Below are positions 18,596 through 27,632 of a stretch of DNA of 64,000 bases, one piece after another (positions within the stretch are counted from its first letter, which is position 1; each line of letters opens with the position of its first letter). Under the pieces are notes generated by a model that saw only the letters and a list, made by a program, of their open reading frames with translations, was not told where the DNA came from and did not search any database. This stretch comes from Micromonospora sp. C95 (GTDB lineage Bacteria; Actinomycetota; Actinomycetes; Mycobacteriales; Micromonosporaceae), in contig NZ_JAGPXT010000002.1 in assembly GCF_018070465.1 (NCBI RefSeq), positions 186,001 to 250,000 on the forward strand, read 5' to 3'. Position numbers and translations under genes: made by a program.

Positions 18596-18814
18596 ATGAC
18601 GACCGACCCGAGGTACCTGCCGATCGCGCTCACCGACAGCGACGAACTGGTCGACGACGACCGCGATACCGGCACCGAGTTGGTCGGCGCGGACGACGCG
18701 GCACGTGCCGGCGCCGACATCGATCTGACCACAGCAGACCGAGACACCGATCCGACCCCCGTCGGGGCCGCCGACGCCGAGGCGGACCGGCGACGCGCCG
18801 CCGGCGACGACTGA
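18596..18814 (+). CDS. Small, highly acidic protein of unknown function
   Basis: A 72-residue protein very rich in Asp, Glu, Ala and Thr, with no Cys and no hydrophobic segment. It is probably soluble and largely disordered. Support for it being real: an excellent ribosome site (GAGAGGAGGACG) just before ATG 18596, and a strong terminator 17 nt after the stop. No function can be proposed. Confidence 0.6.
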   Translation: MTTDPRYLPIALTDSDELVDDDRDTGTELVGADDAARAGADIDLTTADRDTDPTPVGAADAEADRRRAAGDD

Positions 18815-18830
18815 GTCGGACCCGCTCCGA

Positions 18831-18864
18831 CTGTGGCCCCGGGACGTGCGTCCCGGGGCCACAG
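18831..18864 (+). terminator. Strong intrinsic terminator
   Basis: A perfect 15-bp stem (CTGTGGCCCCGGGAC and its complement) with a 4-nt GTGC loop, followed by the T-rich stretch TTCATTTATT. It closes the small acidic gene. Confidence 0.85.
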
Positions 18865-18927
18865 TTCATTTATTGATTCGATGTATCGAAATATTGCGTT
18901 CTGGTTTCGACGCCCCGTAGGCTGCCG

Positions 18928-18941
18928 TGGGAGCGCTCCCG
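18928..18941. promoter_or_regulatory. CebR-type operator upstream of the cellulase gene
   Basis: TGGGAGCGCTCCCG matches 13 of 14 positions of the palindrome bound by the LacI-family cellobiose-responsive repressors CebR (Streptomyces) and CelR (Thermobifida), TGGGAGCGCTCCCA. It lies 69 bp before the ATG of the GH5 cellulase, where it would repress until cellobiose is present. Confidence 0.85.
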
Positions 18942-19010
18942 GTCTCCTCGTCCACTGTCGCCGGAGTGCCGTACCCCCACCACCAACGACCAGATTGCGA
19001 CGGTCCACCA

Positions 19011-20453
19011 ATGAAGCAACCTCCGCGCCGCCTGCGGCGCCTGCTGGTCGCTGCCGGTGCCGTCGGCGCGTTGACCCTCGGCGCGTTGACGGCCCTGCCC
19101 ACCGCCAACGCGATGGCCGCGACCGGCTGCTCCGTGACCTACACGACGAACAGCTGGTCCGGCGGGTTCACCGCGAGCGTCACGGTCACCAACCTCGGCG
19201 ACCCGGTGAACGGCTGGACGCTGGGCTTCAGCTTTCCCGACAGCGGCCAGCGACTGACCCAGGGCTGGTCGGCCACCTGGAGTCAGAGCGGCAGCTCCGT
19301 CACCGCACAGAGCGCGAGTTGGAACGGTTCGCTCGGCACCGGAGCCAGCACCAGCATCGGCTTCAACGGCAGTTTCACCGGCGCCAACCCGTCACCGAGT
19401 TCGTTCACACTCAACGGCACCGTGTGCACGGGCTCGACCACGCCGACCACTCCCCCGCCGCCCACCACCGCCCCGCCGACGACTCCCCCACCCACCACGC
19501 CCCCGCCCAGCGGTCAGACTCCGGTGGCCGTCAACGGGCAGCTGCGGGTGTGCGGCGTCAACCTCTGCAACCAGTACGGTCGACCGATCCAGCTGCGCGG
19601 CATGAGCAGCCACGGCATCCAGTGGTTCGGCAACTGCTACAACAACGCCTCCCTCGACGCGCTCGCCACCGACTGGCGCGCCGACCTGTTCCGCATCGCC
19701 ATGTACGTGCAGGAGCAGGGCTACGAGACCGACCCCGCGGGCTTCACCAACCGGGTCAACAACCTGGTCGAGGAGGCCACCCGGCGCGGCATGTACGCGA
19801 TGATCGACTTCCACCTGCTCACCCCGGGTGACCCGATGTTCAATCTGGAGCGGGCCAAGACCTTCTTCGCCGCCGTCTCCGCCCGGCACGCCGCGAAGAA
19901 CAACGTGATCTACGAGATCGCCAACGAGCCCAACGGGGTGAGCTGGTCGACCATCAAGAACTACGCCGAGCAGGTCATCCCGGTGATCCGGGCCAACGAC
20001 CCGGACGCGGTGATCATCGTCGGCACCCGGGCCTGGTCCTCGCTGGGCGTCTCCGAGGGCGCCAGCCACACCGAGATCGTCAACAACCCGGTGAACGCCA
20101 GCAACATCATGTACGCGTTCCACTTCTACGCCGCGTCGCACAAGGACAACTACCGCGCCGAGGTGGAGCGGGCCGCCGCCAGGCTGCCGCTGTTCGTCAC
20201 GGAGTTCGGCACTGTCGACTACACCGGTGACGGCGCCGCCGACCTGACCAGCAGCGCCCAGTGGCTCGACCTGCTCGACCGGCTGAAGATCGGCTACGCC
20301 AACTGGACCTTCTCCGACAAGGCCGAGGGCAGCGCCGCGTTGCGGCCGGGCACCTGCAACGGCAGCGCCTACACCGGCACCTCGGTGCTCACCCCCTCCG
20401 GGGCCTTCATGCGCGAGCGCATCCGCACCCCGGACAACTTCCCCACCAGCTGA
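19011..20453 (+). CDS. Secreted GH5 endoglucanase with N-terminal CBM2
   Basis: A 480-residue secreted cellulase. A signal peptide (RRLRRLL, hydrophobic core, cleavage near ANAMA-A around residue 36) is followed by a CBM2 (about 38-140, with the terminal Cys pair and surface Trp). Next come a TTPPP linker (142-168) and a GH5 catalytic domain (about 172-475). Catalytic acid/base Glu306 sits in IANEPNG and nucleophile Glu398 in FVTEFG. It cleaves internal beta-1,4-glucan bonds outside the cell. ATG 19011 gives a clean signal peptide; the longer frame would run through the CebR box. Expression should be induced by cellobiose through the operator at 18928. Confidence 0.93.
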   Translation: MKQPPRRLRRLLVAAGAVGALTLGALTALPTANAMAATGCSVTYTTNSWSGGFTASVTVTNLGDPVNGWTLGFSFPDSGQRLTQGWSATWSQSGSSVTAQSASWNGSLGTGASTSIGFNGSFTGANPSPSSFTLNGTVCTGSTTPTTPPPPTTAPPTTPPPTTPPPSGQTPVAVNGQLRVCGVNLCNQYGRPIQLRGMSSHGIQWFGNCYNNASLDALATDWRADLFRIAMYVQEQGYETDPAGFTNRVNNLVEEATRRGMYAMIDFHLLTPGDPMFNLERAKTFFAAVSARHAAKNNVIYEIANEPNGVSWSTIKNYAEQVIPVIRANDPDAVIIVGTRAWSSLGVSEGASHTEIVNNPVNASNIMYAFHFYAASHKDNYRAEVERAAARLPLFVTEFGTVDYTGDGAADLTSSAQWLDLLDRLKIGYANWTFSDKAEGSAALRPGTCNGSAYTGTSVLTPSGAFMRERIRTPDNFPTS

Positions 20454-20473
20454 TCCGAGCGCACCACCACCAC

Positions 20474-20503
20474 GCGGCCCCGGCGGTTCACCGCCGGGGC
20501 CGC
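20474..20503. terminator. Bidirectional hairpin terminator (cellulase / G6PD)
   Basis: A perfect 13-bp GC stem (GCGGCCCCGGCGG) around a TTCA loop sits between the convergent stops at 20453 and 20523. Confidence 0.8.
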
Positions 20504-20522
20504 ACTGGTGCGGAGGCCCGGC

Positions 20523-21968
20523 TCAGGTCGCGTCGGGCAGCGGGCCGATAAGCGAGTCGGCCGGCCCGGCAGAGCCCGCCCGGTACTCCTGCAGCGGCAC
20601 CGTACCGGCCTTCCAGGCGGCCAGCACCGGCTCCACGATGCGCCAGCACTCCTCGGCGACATCGGCGCGCACCGACAGGGTCGGATCGCCCTCGAGGGCG
20701 CCCCGCAGCACCTCGCCGTACGCGGGCAGGTCGCCGGGGCCGAAGTTCGCCGTCAGGTTCACCTGTTCCAGCTCGAAGGGGTTCCCGGGACCGTTGACGT
20801 TGAGATCCAGGCAGAGCCGGTCCGGGCCGAAGCCGATCCGGAGCCGGTCGGGTCGCTCGTAGCCGGTCAGCCCGTCGGGCACCCGGGTCGGCTGCTTGAA
20901 GGTGATGATCGCCTCCTTGCGTACCGTGTCCATCGCCTTCCCGGAGCGCAGCCGGAACGGCACTCCCGCCCAGCGCCAGGTGTCCACCGTGACCGCCAGT
21001 TCCGCGAGCGTCTCCGTGCCCCGTACGGGGTCGACGCCGGGCTCGTCGGCGTAGTTCGGCAGCCGCCGACCGTCGATCTCCCCTGCGGTGTACCGGCCCC
21101 GCCGACTGGCGGCCAGCGGATCGTCACGCCACAGCCGGGTGGCCCGCAGCACCTGTGCCTTGCGTCCCCGTACCTCCTCGGCCCGCAGGGTCGGCGGCGG
21201 GTCCATGGCCAGCAGGGCCAGCACCTGGAGCAGATGGGACTGCACCATGTCCACCAGCGCGCCGGCACCGTCGTAGTAGCCCGCCCGTCCCTCCAGGCCG
21301 AGGGTCTCGTCGAAGACGATGTCCACGCAGGCCACGTGTGCGGAGTTGAGCACCGGCTCGAAAATCCGGTTGGCGAAGCGCAGGCCGAGCAGGTTGAGCA
21401 CCGTCGACTTGCCGAGGAAGTGGTCGATCCGGTGGACCTGGTTCTCCGGGACCAGGGTGGCCAGCAGCTCGTTGAGCGAACGGGCCGAGATCCGATCGAC
21501 GCCGAAGGGCTTCTCCAGCATCAGCCGGGTGCCGGGTGGCACCCCGATCCGGGCCAGCGCGGCGGCCGACCGGGCGGTCACCAGCGGCGGCAGCGCGAAG
21601 AAGATCACCAACGGCCCGGTGCAGCAGCTCAGCAGCGACCGCAGGTCCTCCTCGCGCGTCACGTCGGCGGGCACGTAGCGCGACTCGCGGATCACCTCCG
21701 ACTCCAGCGGCCCCACCGCGCCGACGGCGCCGAAGGAGTCGGTCACCCGACGCCGCCAGCGCTCGTCGTCCCAGCCGTCCATGCCGCTGCCGATCAGCCG
21801 CAACCCGGGCACGGACCCGGTGGCCAGCAACTTGCCCAGACCGGGCAGCAACAGCCGCCCGGTCAGGTCACCGCTGGCACCGAGCACCAGCAGTGTCTGC
21901 CGTACGCCGGAGGCGGCGGGCGCGGCGGGGACAGCAGCTGCGGGGGCGCTCGATGCCGGTGTCGTCAT
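20523..21968 (-). CDS. zwf: Glucose-6-phosphate dehydrogenase-like protein
   Basis: A 481-residue member of the G6PD family. The N-terminal nucleotide fold is [17 protein letters not shown]. The substrate/catalytic signature RIDHFLGKS contains the catalytic His-region, and the LEKPFG motif is present. It differs from housekeeping Zwf in detail (RIDHFLGKS instead of RIDHYLGKE; Gly-Arg-Leu instead of KRKL), so it may be a secondary paralogue. Reaction of the family: glucose-6-phosphate plus NAD(P)+ to 6-phosphogluconolactone. ATG 21968 precedes an Ala/Pro-rich leader; the ribosome site is weak (GGTGG). It is divergent from pgi, so both enzymes at the glucose-6-phosphate branch point share a 230-bp control region. 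Confidence 0.82.
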   Translation of the reverse strand: MTTPASSAPAAAVPAAPAASGVRQTLLVLGASGDLTGRLLLPGLGKLLATGSVPGLRLIGSGMDGWDDERWRRRVTDSFGAVGAVGPLESEVIRESRYVPADVTREEDLRSLLSCCTGPLVIFFALPPLVTARSAAALARIGVPPGTRLMLEKPFGVDRISARSLNELLATLVPENQVHRIDHFLGKSTVLNLLGLRFANRIFEPVLNSAHVACVDIVFDETLGLEGRAGYYDGAGALVDMVQSHLLQVLALLAMDPPPTLRAEEVRGRKAQVLRATRLWRDDPLAASRRGRYTAGEIDGRRLPNYADEPGVDPVRGTETLAELAVTVDTWRWAGVPFRLRSGKAMDTVRKEAIITFKQPTRVPDGLTGYERPDRLRIGFGPDRLCLDLNVNGPGNPFELEQVNLTANFGPGDLPAYGEVLRGALEGDPTLSVRADVAEECWRIVEPVLAAWKAGTVPLQEYRAGSAGPADSLIGPLPDAT

Positions 21969-22198
21969 GCCACCACCATGCCCTGTCCCGGCGACCGGCA
22001 CGCACCGGACCCCGGGGACTCGCCGGCCGTTCGCGCACCGCACCCGGGTCCGTGCGGATCGTCACCCCCGTGGCGCCGGAGATCCCACCTGTGGTGGTGT
22101 CGGGCCGGCGAGCCGATCTTCGTGTGGCAGTCTGGTCTCACCGTCGGCCGCGACGAGGCCGGCGGCGTGCCCGAACCTGCGAGGAGACGATCGATCCG

Positions 22199-23833
22199 AT
22201 GGCTGCGGACGTCACCAGCACCGACGAGTGGCAGGCCCTGCGCAAGCACGCCGACGAGATCCGCGGGACACACCTGCGGGACCTGTTCGCCACCGATCAC
22301 GACCGGGGTCGACGGTTGACCGTCGAGGTGGCCGACCTCTACGTCGACTACAGCAAGAACCTGGTCACCGACGAGACCTTGCGCCTGCTGACCGCCCTGG
22401 CCGAGCGGGCCGGGCTGGCCGACCGGATCGCCGCGATGTTCGCCGGTGCCCACATCAACGGCACCGAGGATCGCGCGGTGCTGCACACTGCGCTGCGTCT
22501 GCCGTCGGACGCCGCCCTCAACGTCGACGGGCAGGACGTGGCGGCGGACGTGCACGCGGTGCGGCGCCGGATGGCCGAGTTCGCCGAGAAGGTGCGCTCC
22601 GGCCAGTGGCGCGGGCACACCGGGGAACGCATCCGCACCGTGGTCAACATCGGCATCGGCGGCTCCGACCTGGGGCCGGTGATGGCGTACGAGGCGCTGA
22701 AGGCGTACCGCGACGGTGGTCTGACCTGCCGTTTCGTGTCGAACATCGACCCCACCGACATCCACGACACGATCGCCGACCTGGACCCGGCCAGCACGTT
22801 GTTCGTGGTGGTGTCGAAGACCTTCTCCACCCAGGAGACCCTGGCCAACGCCGAGCAGGCCCGGCACTGGCTGCTGGCCGGCCTCGACGCCGACACCGAC
22901 GCGGTGGCCCGTCACTTCGTCGCGGTCAGCACCAACGCCCAGCGGGTGGCGGGCTTCGGCATCGACCCGGCCAACATGTTCGGCTTCTGGGACTGGGTGG
23001 GTGGCCGGTACTCGCTGCCCTCGGCGGTGGGCCTGGCGGTGATGCTGTCCATCGGGCCGGCCCGCTTCGACGAGATGCTGGCCGGCTACCACGCCGTGGA
23101 CGAGCATTTCCGCACCGCACCGCCGGCGGCCAACGCGCCGGTGCTGCTCGGCCTGCTCAACGTCTGGTACACCAACTTCCTGGGCGCGCAGACCCACGCG
23201 GTGCTGCCCTACTCGCAGTACCTGCACCGGTTCCCCGCCTACCTGCAACAGCTGACCATGGAGAGCAACGGCAAGTCGGTACGCACCGACGGTCGCCCGG
23301 TGTCGTACGACACCGGGGAGATCTTCTGGGGCGAGCCCGGCACCAACGGCCAGCACGCCTTCTACCAGCTGCTGCACCAGGGCACCCGGCTGGTGCCGGC
23401 GGACTTCATCGGGTTCAGCGAACCCAACCACGACATCGGCGACATGCACGACCTGTTCATGTCGAACTTCTTCGCCCAGACCGCGGCGTTGGCCTTCGGC
23501 CGGACCGCCGAGCAGGTGGCGGCGGAGGGTACCGCCGCCGACCTCGTGCCGCACCGGGTGATGGCCGGCAACCACCCGACCACGTCGATCGTGGCCGACC
23601 GCCTCACTCCGGCGACGCTCGGCCAGTTGGTCGCCCTCTACGAGCACATCGTGTTCACCGAGGGTGCGATCTGGGACGTCAACCCGTTCGACCAGTGGGG
23701 TGTCGAGCTGGGCAAGGTGATGGCCAACCAGCTCGCGCCGCTGCTCACCGGCGAGGCACCCGATCTGACCGAGCTGGATTCCTCCACCGCCGCCCTGATC
23801 TCCCGCTACCGCGCCCAACGCAACCGCCCCTGA
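22199..23833 (+). CDS. pgi: Glucose-6-phosphate isomerase
   Basis: A 544-residue phosphoglucose isomerase of the long bacterial type. Family signatures are [45 protein letters not shown] (catalytic Glu and His region) and the C-terminal [10 protein letters not shown] with the catalytic Lys. It interconverts glucose-6-phosphate and fructose-6-phosphate in the cytoplasm. ATG 22199 follows GAGGAGA at a somewhat long 12-nt spacing. Its position opposite the G6PD paralogue suggests joint control of glycolysis versus pentose-phosphate flow. Confidence 0.95.
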   Translation: MAADVTSTDEWQALRKHADEIRGTHLRDLFATDHDRGRRLTVEVADLYVDYSKNLVTDETLRLLTALAERAGLADRIAAMFAGAHINGTEDRAVLHTALRLPSDAALNVDGQDVAADVHAVRRRMAEFAEKVRSGQWRGHTGERIRTVVNIGIGGSDLGPVMAYEALKAYRDGGLTCRFVSNIDPTDIHDTIADLDPASTLFVVVSKTFSTQETLANAEQARHWLLAGLDADTDAVARHFVAVSTNAQRVAGFGIDPANMFGFWDWVGGRYSLPSAVGLAVMLSIGPARFDEMLAGYHAVDEHFRTAPPAANAPVLLGLLNVWYTNFLGAQTHAVLPYSQYLHRFPAYLQQLTMESNGKSVRTDGRPVSYDTGEIFWGEPGTNGQHAFYQLLHQGTRLVPADFIGFSEPNHDIGDMHDLFMSNFFAQTAALAFGRTAEQVAAEGTAADLVPHRVMAGNHPTTSIVADRLTPATLGQLVALYEHIVFTEGAIWDVNPFDQWGVELGKVMANQLAPLLTGEAPDLTELDSSTAALISRYRAQRNRP

Positions 23834-23869
23834 CCGGCGGCAGACGCCCGCTCGCGGCGGCCACTGCCG

Positions 23870-23950
23870 CAAGATCGGTGCAACTGCAGCGATGGTGCTG
23901 CCTCGGAGGCACCTGAAGGCAGCACCATCAGCGAAGTTGCACGGATCTTG
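23870..23950. repeat. Large imperfect inverted repeat (REP/MITE-like hairpin)
   Basis: Two 34-nt arms (23870-23903 and 23917-23950) are inverted copies with 29 of 34 positions matching, around a 13-nt loop that can itself pair in part. It lies 36 nt after pgi. As RNA it would be a very stable hairpin and may terminate pgi transcription. Its length, mismatches and intergenic position resemble dispersed palindromic elements rather than a simple terminator. Confidence 0.7.
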
Positions 23951-24057
23951 ACGGGCTCGCGTAGGCGTGGTCCGGCCGAGGGAACGGTTCCTCGTCCCGG
24001 TCTCGTGCTTCGAGAACTGTTTGGACGACGCGGACGAGGACGGACCAGAGTCGAGCC

Positions 24058-24666
24058 ATGGAGAAAGCCATCACCGTACGTCACCGCTCGATGGACGAGA
24101 TCATGGAAGGGCTGCACCTCGTGCGGCGCTCCCCCCGAGGCGTCGGCACCCTGGCACTGGCCGTCCGCCGGCCGGCCGTCGACGTCCGGGAGGTGCTGTC
24201 CCCGGCCGAGCTGGACAGCACCGTCGGGCTGGTCGGCGACAGCTGGAGTCAACGGCCCAGCTCACGGACGACCGACCGATCACCGCACCCCGACATGCAG
24301 CTGAACGTCATCAACTCCCGATTCGTCGAGCTGATCGCCGGTCCCGACCGGGACGCCTGGGCACTCGCCGGTGATCAGCTCTACGTCGATCTCGACCTGA
24401 GCTTCGACGCCCTGCCAGCCGGTACCCGCCTGGCGATCGGTGACCAGGCCGTCATCGAGGTGACCGACCAGCCGCACAACGGTTGTGCCAAGTTCGCCGC
24501 CCGGTTCGGGCGCGACGCTCACAAGATCGTCTGGAGCGAGGAGGGTCAGCAACTGCGCCTTCGCGGTCTCAACGCCCGAGTGGTCGTCGGTGCGACGATC
24601 AAGGAGGGCGACACCGTACGACAACTGCCCGCCGACCCCGGCCCGCCGGCCACCCGGCTGCCGTGA
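24058..24666 (+). CDS. MOSC-domain protein
   Basis: A 202-residue MOSC (molybdenum cofactor sulfurase C-terminal) domain protein. The conserved core runs from MQLNVINSRFVELIAG through LAIGDQAVIEVTDQPHNGCAKF, containing the family's single conserved Cys, to a final LRGLNARVVVGATIKEGD. Stand-alone MOSC proteins bind sulfur or molybdenum cofactor and occur in thiol or cofactor transfer; the partner is unknown here. The N-terminal 75 residues are poorly conserved. ATG 24058 is the first start after the hairpin repeat; no strong ribosome site is visible. Confidence 0.85.
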   Translation: MEKAITVRHRSMDEIMEGLHLVRRSPRGVGTLALAVRRPAVDVREVLSPAELDSTVGLVGDSWSQRPSSRTTDRSPHPDMQLNVINSRFVELIAGPDRDAWALAGDQLYVDLDLSFDALPAGTRLAIGDQAVIEVTDQPHNGCAKFAARFGRDAHKIVWSEEGQQLRLRGLNARVVVGATIKEGDTVRQLPADPGPPATRLP

Positions 24667-24735
24667 CGAGATCCTGCGGGACGGTGTCGAACGGCGTAGC
24701 CGTTCGTGGAGTCGCGCCCGAGCGCTGGGTGAGCC

Positions 24736-25980
24736 GTGCCCGGTCTGCCCGTTGAGCAGGCGATCACCCGCGCCCACCGGGAGGAGTGGGCGCGGGTGGT
24801 CGCCGGCCTCGCCCGCCGCTTCGGTGACCTCGATGTCGCCGAGGAAGCGACTGCCGAGGCGTTCGTGGCGGCCGTGGAGCGGTGGCCGCGCGACGGCGTA
24901 CCACCCAATCCCGGCGGTTGGCTCGTCACCACCGCGACCCGCAAGGCGATCGACCGACTCCGGCGGGACTCGCAGCGCGACGCCAGGCACCGGGCGGCCC
25001 GGATCGCGTACGACGACACCCCGACCGAGCCGACCGGCCCGGTCGAGGACGACCGGCTCAGGCTGGTCTTCACCTGCTGCCACCCGGCGCTGGCGATGGA
25101 GGCCCGGGTGGCGCTCACCCTGCGCCTGCTCGGCGGCCTCACCGTCGGCGAGATCGCCCGTGCCTTCCTGGTGCAGGAGCCCGCGATGGCCCGACGGATC
25201 ACCCGCGCCAAGGCGAAGATCAAGGCGGCGGGCATTCCCTACCGGGTGCCCTCGGCCGACGACATCCACGAGCGGCTCGCCGGTGTGCTCGCCGTCGTCT
25301 ATCTCGTCTTCAACGAGGGCTACCTGCCCGGGCAGGGAACCGAGCCGCTGCGCGTCGACCTCACCGACGAGGCGATCCGCCTGGGCCGTCTGCTGCGGAC
25401 CCTCCTGCCGGACGACGGCGAGGTGGCCGGCCTGCTCGCGCTGATGCTGCTCACCGATGCCCGGCGACCGGCGCGTGTGTCCGCCACCGGGGAACTGGTG
25501 ACCCTCGACGAGCAGGACCGCAGCGTCTGGGACCGCATCCGGATCGCCGAGGGCAACGCGCTGCTCGGCGAACGGATCAAGGTGATGACGGCCGGCGGTG
25601 CCGCACCCGGGCGCTATCAGGTGCAGGCGGCGATCAACGCGGTCCACACGAACGCGTCCACCAGCCGCGACACCGACTGGTCCACCCTGGTGGCGCTCTA
25701 CGGCAGCCTGGCGCAGCTCGATCCCTCGCCGGTCGTGTGGCTCAACCGGGCCGTCGCGGTCGCCGAGGTCGACGGCCCCGAGGTCGGGCTCGCCGAGATC
25801 GATGCGCTCGGCGAGGCCCTCGACGGCTACCACGCCTTCCACGCCGTCCGCGCCGACCTGCTGCGACGGCTCGGACGTGACGGCGACTCACGGGCGGCGT
25901 ACGACCGGGCCATCGGTCTCGCCGGCAACCCCGCCGAGCAGGCCTATCTCACCCGCCGCCGCGACCAGCTCGCCGGCTGA
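24736..25980 (+). CDS. ECF42-type RNA polymerase sigma factor
   Basis: A 414-residue SigJ-like sigma factor of the ECF42 group. A sigma-2 region (EEWARVVAGLARRFGDLDVAEEATAEAFVAAVERWP) and a sigma-4 region (LRLLGGLTVGEIARAFLVQEPAMARRITRAKAKI) are followed by the long C-terminal extension typical of ECF42, with the VYLVFNEGYLP motif and TPR-like helices at the end. No anti-sigma factor is encoded beside it, as usual for this group. The extension and the DGPF-domain gene immediately downstream are its hallmark partners. GTG 24736 is the plausible start. Confidence 0.92.
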   Translation: MPGLPVEQAITRAHREEWARVVAGLARRFGDLDVAEEATAEAFVAAVERWPRDGVPPNPGGWLVTTATRKAIDRLRRDSQRDARHRAARIAYDDTPTEPTGPVEDDRLRLVFTCCHPALAMEARVALTLRLLGGLTVGEIARAFLVQEPAMARRITRAKAKIKAAGIPYRVPSADDIHERLAGVLAVVYLVFNEGYLPGQGTEPLRVDLTDEAIRLGRLLRTLLPDDGEVAGLLALMLLTDARRPARVSATGELVTLDEQDRSVWDRIRIAEGNALLGERIKVMTAGGAAPGRYQVQAAINAVHTNASTSRDTDWSTLVALYGSLAQLDPSPVVWLNRAVAVAEVDGPEVGLAEIDALGEALDGYHAFHAVRADLLRRLGRDGDSRAAYDRAIGLAGNPAEQAYLTRRRDQLAG

Positions 25981-26082
25981 CCGGTGGGAAAATCGTCCGG
26001 CACCTTGTCCGATGGGCGGCGGGTCGCTCGTGGATCAGGTGAGAGGCGGCCGGAGGGGCCGCCGGGACAAGGGAGTTCTGCG

Positions 26083-26457
26083 ATGGCCCGGTACTTGATC
26101 TCGTTCAACGACGGCGAGATGGACCACATCCCCGACGAGGACTGGCCCGACGTGGGCAGGGCGGCGCACGCGGTGACCCAGGAGGCCGTGAACGCCGGGG
26201 TGTTCGTGTTCGGCGCCGGACTACAGCGGCAGCGGGCCAGCGTCGTGGGCACGGACGGGCTGGTGACCGACGGCCCGTACCCGGAGACCAAGGAGGTCAT
26301 CGGCGGATTCGTGGTCGTCGACGTGGCAGAACGCGAGGAGGCGCTGGCCTGGGCCGCCAAGATCGCCGTCGCTTGCCGGTGCGCGCAGGAGGTTCGGCAG
26401 CTCATGCCGGACCCCGAAACCGACGAGATGCTCCGCCAGGCTGGCCGACCAGGCTGA
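26083..26457 (+). CDS. YCII-related / DGPF-domain protein, partner of ECF42
   Basis: A 124-residue ferredoxin-like-fold protein. It starts ARYLISFNDGE and carries the signature TDGPYPETKEVIGGFVVVDV, matching the DGPFxETKE motif. ECF42 sigma factors are regularly found next to one or more DGPF proteins, which are part of their target regulon. Here it lies 102 nt after the sigma gene. ATG 26083 has AAGGGA upstream; the longer frame has no conserved residues. Biochemical role unknown. Confidence 0.9.
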   Translation: MARYLISFNDGEMDHIPDEDWPDVGRAAHAVTQEAVNAGVFVFGAGLQRQRASVVGTDGLVTDGPYPETKEVIGGFVVVDVAEREEALAWAAKIAVACRCAQEVRQLMPDPETDEMLRQAGRPG

Positions 26458-26573
26458 CCTTCCGCCGTTCGGTTGTCTTTCGGTCCGTTCTGGCCCAATG
26501 GGTCTGCGGGTGCCCGGGCTCCCCCGTTGTCCGGGCACCCGCGTCGAGACGACGCGACCGAGGAGCACAGCGC

Positions 26574-27632
26574 ATGCGGAGCACCATAAACAGCGCCGCC
26601 GTGAGCGAGTTGGACACCGTAGGCGGGCACACCGACCACACCCGATTGCTGGAACGGACCCTGTTCGAGGTGAAGCGGGTGATCGTCGGCCAGGATCGGC
26701 TGGTGGAGCGGCTGCTGACCGCGTTGCTCGCCCGGGGCCACTGCCTGCTGGAAGGGGTGCCCGGCGTGGCCAAGACCCTCGCGGCGGAGACCCTGGCCAC
26801 GGCGGTGGGCGGCAGCTTCGCCCGAATCCAGTTCACCCCGGACCTGGTGCCGTCGGACCTGCTCGGCACCCGGATCTACCGCGCCTCGACCGAGACGTTC
26901 GACGTCGAGCTGGGGCCGGTCATGGCCAACCTGGTCCTCGCCGACGAGATCAACCGGGCACCGGCCAAGGTGCAGTCGGCACTGTTGGAGGTGATGGCCG
27001 AGGGGCATGTCTCGATCGGTGGGCGGACGTACCCGGTTCCGACCCCGTTTCTGGTGCTGGCCACCCAGAACCCGATCGAGTCCGAGGGCGTCTACCAACT
27101 GCCCGAGGCCCAACGGGACCGCTTCCTGATGAAGGTCGTGGTCGACTATCCGACCGACGACGAGGAACTCGGCATCCTGTACCGGATGGGCACCGGCACC
27201 CCGGCCGCCCGGCCGGTGCTGGACCCGACCCGGCTGGTGGCGTTGCAGGCCCGGGCCCGGGAGGTCTTCGTCCACCACGCCCTGGCCGAGTACGTCGTAC
27301 GGCTGGTACTGGCCACCCGTGACCCACGCCGGTTCGGCCTACCGGACGTGGCCGCGCAGTTGGCGTACGGTGCCAGCCCTCGCGCCACCCTCGGCCTGGT
27401 CGCCGCGGCCCGGGCGCTGGCCCTGCTGCGCGGCCGGGACTACGTGCTGCCGGCCGACGTGCGGGAGATCGCCGTCGAGGTGCTCGCCCACCGGCTGGTC
27501 CTCTCCTTCGACGCGGTCGCCGACGACGTCGACCCCGGCGAACTGGTGCGGCAGGTCGTCGAGGCGGTGCCACTCCCACAGATCGCTCCGGCGCAGGAAG
27601 CCCAGGGGCCGGGTCTGGGAGCGGCGGCGTGA
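26574..27632 (+). CDS. MoxR-family AAA+ ATPase
   Basis: A 352-residue MoxR AAA+ protein. Walker A lies in LLEGVPGVAKTL, followed by the MoxR-specific FTPDLVPSDLLGT. Walker B is LVLADEINRAPAKVQSALLEVM, sensor 1 is LATQNPIESEGVYQLPEAQ, and the lid domain follows. MoxR ATPases act as chaperones with VWA-domain proteins. The next two genes encode DUF58 and VWA proteins, matching that classical module. ATG 26574 has a good GAGGAG. The stop overlaps the DUF58 GTG (GTGA), so this is the head of a six-gene run to 32407. Confidence 0.93.
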   Translation: MRSTINSAAVSELDTVGGHTDHTRLLERTLFEVKRVIVGQDRLVERLLTALLARGHCLLEGVPGVAKTLAAETLATAVGGSFARIQFTPDLVPSDLLGTRIYRASTETFDVELGPVMANLVLADEINRAPAKVQSALLEVMAEGHVSIGGRTYPVPTPFLVLATQNPIESEGVYQLPEAQRDRFLMKVVVDYPTDDEELGILYRMGTGTPAARPVLDPTRLVALQARAREVFVHHALAEYVVRLVLATRDPRRFGLPDVAAQLAYGASPRATLGLVAAARALALLRGRDYVLPADVREIAVEVLAHRLVLSFDAVADDVDPGELVRQVVEAVPLPQIAPAQEAQGPGLGAAA

